A stretch of DNA of 64,000 bases from contig JAQFVV010012416.1 of assembly GCA_028023455.1 (NCBI GenBank), positions 9,181,967 through 9,245,966 of the forward strand, in the 5' to 3' direction. Both the position numbers and the translations under genes were made by a program. The notes beneath the pieces are model-generated. The model saw only the letters and a program-made list of their open reading frames with translations, was not told the DNA's origin and did not search any database. The stretch comes from Epiperipatus broadwayi. Taxonomy: Eukaryota; Onychophora; Udeonychophora; Euonychophora; Peripatidae. Positions 60,326 through 64,000 of the stretch are shown here, in pieces (positions within the stretch are counted from its first letter, which is position 1; each line of letters begins with the position of its first letter).

Positions 60326-62329
60326 ATATTGATCTAAAAGATGATTACACTTGGATTGATTTAATAATATTCATATCTAAATAAGCAAAATCTCCAGCCA
60401 AGCAAGACAAAATTTATTAAAAACATTCATTAAAAATGAATATTGCTCATTTACATATTTCCAAATACTTTCCTATGTGGATTTTGATTATAAACCGTTA
60501 TGAATTGTAGCTATTTCTATTTCAGTATCATTTTAAGCTATATCAATATCAAATAGATATATCATGTGACTGAAACATTTGTGGTATTTAACTTATTACA
60601 AAGCACATTATCAATGAAAGAAGCAGCAAAAAATAATTTCATATTCTGCTTTCTCTCTTTCATAAAAAAATTCAATTTTAAAACAAATTTATAAAAATAA
60701 TTGTATTTGCATAATGATTTAAATTTGATTTTGGTATTGGTAAATGTAAATAATGTTGAAATGCTCTTATTGAACTTTTATAAAAAATTTAACCTTATTT
60801 TGCAATTTTATATTTAAGTTGCTAAGTTTTGAACTAAATACCACAAAAAAAGTTAAACAAAATAATGCCTTGTCAAAACATTTGATGTCATTAATTCCCC
60901 TCAATTTTTCAAAAAATTAACTTCTACTGAATAATAAATAAAGAATAAAGGAAGTTCTCAATCAGCTTCATTTTAAATTTAAACAGTTACTTCTGAACAA
61001 ACGTGACAATTTTAGATGATATTCAAAACATTTTTAACTGAATGTCACTTGTTAATAAATAATGCAAAATGTTAGAAAGTTGAAATTTGTCAGCAGTTTT
61101 GTATAAAGTTCTGAAGTGTTTTAAACAATCTGTCATTTCAGATGCTCCTATTGGTTGTAACAGAAGCTAGGCAAAGTCAGAATAAATTATTAAACAAGTC
61201 TGCCATTATTAACATATATTAAAACATTTATTAATATAAAAGTTTAGTTGACTGCCCTTACTACCTGTGTTTACTAATGATCCAACCAGGCAGCCAATTA
61301 CAATTATGCTTAAAATATCAAAATACCATAATAGACTTTTTTTTTTTTACCTACTAAGATTAAATCTATTTATTTCTCAAAAATTACAAAATTTTATCTA
61401 ATATTTAAATATACTCAATTATATCTCTAAAAAGATTACATCTTTTAAAAAAATATGTTGAACCACTTCTGATCCCATGATCTTTCACTATATTAGTTGC
61501 ACATAAACTATCATTGTTATTACAAAATATCTATCCCAATTTAACAATTAGAGTTCACTATTTATCTCTTCTTTAACAAGTTATAAGAAAAACTTAATTA
61601 TAAATTAGTGATGTTCTTATATTATGCAAATAACCTAATTCCTTGTTTAAAATTTATATATGCCCAACTTAGTTTATTTAAAATCTATTTGCAAATACTT
61701 GAGTTGTATATAAATTTATTGTACATATATCTTAATTGTTATATCTGCTATTATTAAGTCTATGTATCATCCTCATCCAGCATTATAAGTCACATATAAA
61801 TGATTATAGTAATCCTAATTACAGAAAAAAGAAGAGAAACAAAAAGTTAAATATGAGTTCTGTGAAATATGATTTTTATGATATCTGCGCATATCAATCA
61901 GTGAAATACATATACAGTTACTGCACTTTTGATTGTGTAAAATCTTGTAATAAATGATGTTCAACAGCTTCTGCAGCAAATTTTTGTTGCTATCCTGTCC
62001 AACTATTCTCAAACATATTCTTCCAGTCCCAAGTCGGATGTTCTGCCAACTATGCCGAATGACACAAGGTATTCTCCTGATAAAAGCAATTGACACCGCA
62101 ATGCTCTCTTTACTGTCCGTGTGAAAATCTTTACAATGTTAACAGGATTTACTTCTCACATGACAATCCATATTTAAAGTTTATCATAGAATACATTTTT
62201 AAAAAATCTGTTACTATTAACTGGCTTTCATTTCATTGAATATATTAAGATGATGAAAGTATTTTATGTTTTAATTTATTAAATGCAGTCATAAGCTACT
62301 ATTTGTGCTGCACATTAGCATTTAAGCCT

Positions 62330-63075
62330 TGACTTTTTTTTATTTAAAAAATTAATCCTTGTTCTCAAGATTTTTCTTCCATCACTGGCTGACGAAGCAG
62401 TTGAGTTTGTATTCAAAACTTTGAAAACAATGTAGGTCATAATTCAAATTACCAAGAATAGCACAATTATCAGCATGTTTAAATCAAGGAGGTATGAAAA
62501 TGAAAAACCTATTATCAAACTCACATCCATATGGACAAACACTTTATGAAGATATCACTAAACTATTCCAAATATAATTGTTGCAAAAATGGAAGTACAA
62601 CCCTGTTAAGTACCACTATTACTTTTAAATCTCTCAGGTTGTCTCTAACCAGTAGATATTCTTAAACCACTATGTAGGACTTGCATTAATTATTCTGTGG
62701 ACAGACAGCTATCTTCAAACATTGTCAGAACTATTTTTGTCTATCTAAATGCTTCGACTAAATCAATAAATGCCCTTAAATAAATTACATCTCCGCGGAC
62801 TTTGTCTGGCAACAGAAACAATATGTATATTGGATTTCAATTATCAAAGGTCACGCATCTACGACTGGAAACAATTTATTCAATAAATTCCTTGAAAATA
62901 ATTTTGTATTAGAGATAGCAATGATATTCTACGATAATTACTGAAATAGAAGAAACATCTCTAAGATCCATATATTCATTAAAAAAAATTCAATAAATGT
63001 GAAACAAATTACCATCACATTTTAAAATGTTTTTTAAGGATCCCATCAGAACATGTAGCCTTCATGATATTAAGA
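62330..63075 (-). pseudogene. Decayed LINE reverse transcriptase, motifs 1 to C
   Basis: Reading the minus strand from 63070 downward gives, in shifting frames, a degenerate SDGIP-like segment and an ISLLS-like segment. AFIDLVEAF (motif A, D present) follows near 62777-62750. Next come FEDSCLS and RFKSNSGT*QGC (motif B, normally G.KQGC), and then ADNCAILGN near 62495-62470 (motif C, normally ADDCA). Order and spacing match a LINE palm domain. Stops occur roughly every 15-30 codons, so it is old and non-functional. The region 61960-62160 just beyond it contains a further open stretch that I could not assign. Confidence 0.65.
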
Positions 63076-63335
63076 GTACAAAAAGCTATTTTAATTGTTA
63101 TTTTATATCATTACTTATTTTTTAGCAATCACATAATGAGTTAAGATTATGCTAAATCCAAGAATAATAATAATAAAGTAGAGAGGAAGGTAAAGATTAA
63201 AAAGTTAAAGAAATAAAGAGAAAAGAAAGATTAATTAGAATTGCTTATGTAATTAAAAAATAGATATGTGGTTGGATAAACACATAATTTTGGTGTCACA
63301 GTTAATGAAGAAAATGATCAAGAATATCAAAGGCT

Positions 63336-63550
63336 ATTAAAACAGGCAAAAACTCACTATACATATTGCCTCACAGCAAGCTAAAGTAATCAATGGATGC
63401 CAGAAGGCTTGTGCATAAAATTCCCATCTAATGCCTACTCATCCAATATCCCCAGACTAGTTTCTGGCTTGTGGCCTTTGTCAGTGAGGAACCTTGGATC
63501 TGAGAGCACTGCATCTGATCATGTGATGATTATTGGCTTAATATCAGAGG
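63336..63550 (+). repeat. R400 copy, plus sense, open frame
   Basis: The open frame at 63397-63588 reads MPEGLCIKFPSNAYSSNIPR, LVSGLWPLSVRNLGSEST. It matches copies at 0.2-0.5, 15.1 and 17.4 kb at nearly every residue. After TCTGATCATGTGATGATT the copy ends in the GGCTTAATATCA block also found at the unit border at 17.1 kb. Confidence 0.7.
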
Positions 63551-64000
63551 CTCATGACAACCAGACTTATATTAACTTCAATAAATGAATATAGTAAAAT
63601 AAACTAAAAATAAATAAACAAAGAAGATTGTCAGAACATGCCTAGAAAATGATAACTCAATATCTTATCCTAAAAGGTAGCAGAAACTAATCAGGCACTG
63701 CATGGTAAATATGCTACAACATATTAAATATATGCTATTTAACAATTTTTTTGACTTAATCTTCATTCAGTGAATTTTTAAGAAAATAATATCTACACAC
63801 ACTTCTCTTTTAAAGTACATTTTCATCTATTAATATAAATTCCTCTACTAATTCTTCACTAGTTATAATCATCTCATTTCCATGCTTAAATTTTAAAAAA
63901 AAAATCAAAAAATAATCAAAATATTTTTTCGATATTTTGAAAGTATTATGATTATTATACAAATCATTATTACCTATTGATTTAATATGATCATATCATT
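63551..64000. other. No gene seen
   Basis: AT-rich sequence to the window edge; no frame or repeat could be supported. Confidence 0.5.

Larger units (their letters stand above)
56842..62329. other. No gene seen
   Basis: Upstream flank of the visible MADD exons, probably intron. Apart from two R400 copies it is AT-rich. The minus frame at 62096-61815 (FIRRIPCVIRHSWQN) is less AT-rich than its surroundings but unassigned. Confidence 0.5.

Noticed and set aside
61815-62096. 93-codon minus frame
   Set aside because: The first half is less AT-rich but matches no LINE segment that I can align; the second half is low-complexity. Not called as a gene.

Overview
This window looks like nuclear DNA from an invertebrate animal. 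It is strongly AT-rich and gene-poor. It has long introns with canonical GT-AG splice sites, (TA)n microsatellites, and several classes of animal transposon remnants. No bacterial-type gene density, operons, rRNA or CRISPR is visible. The organism cannot be fixed from sequence alone. The one recognisable host gene reads closest, from memory, to arthropod-type Rab3-GEF sequence. A low-GC, intron-rich arthropod such as a chelicerate is my first guess and a mollusc my second, both at low confidence.

Host gene. Five exons on the minus strand (52129-51998, 35680-35567, 22966-22886, 16293-16117, 14041-13883) join without a frame break into 221 codons from the middle of a MADD/Rab3-GEF (DENN-domain) protein. 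They cover the late cDENN part, the dDENN part and the conserved block just after it. All four introns are phase 0 and measure about 16.3, 12.6, 6.6 and 2.1 kb. Both ends of the gene lie outside the window or were not found. Almost everything else in 13.9-52.1 kb is therefore intronic, and the flanks are probably introns of the same gene.

Mobile DNA. The rest is a graveyard of transposons. (i) Non-LTR retrotransposon pieces occur at 1.1-1.4, 4.1-4.6, 17.9-18.4, 18.8-19.6, 19.6-20.3 and 62.3-63.1 kb. (ii) Two Penelope-like GIY-YIG endonuclease pieces occur. The one at 23.95-24.81 kb is intact over 164 codons, lies between nearly identical inverted arms of about 180 bp, and is bracketed by a 13-bp direct repeat. 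The one at 53.8-54.2 kb is decayed. (iii) There is a piggyBac transposase relic (46.65-47.16 kb) and a 1470-bp hAT-type non-autonomous element with TIRs and an 8-bp TSD (55.36-56.83 kb). (iv) Two related-looking 1.1-1.5 kb TIR elements carry internal tandem repeats (6.6-8.1 and 20.4-21.6 kb). (v) Foldback elements occur at 8.8, 22.3, 23.3, 28.2, 38.5 and 49.4 kb, including a 1.26-kb inverted repeat with arms of about 600 bp. (vi) Four short tRNA-derived SINE-like copies occur, two with clear target-site duplications. (vii) An unnamed family with a 400-bp period occurs at eight or more sites and shares an open reading frame.

The most interesting items are the compact GIY-YIG element with inverted arms, the 400-bp repeat family with its shared ORF, the pair of related TIR elements, and the foldback families. 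All repeat calls were made by eye and by recognising conserved protein motifs; no alignment or database search was possible.
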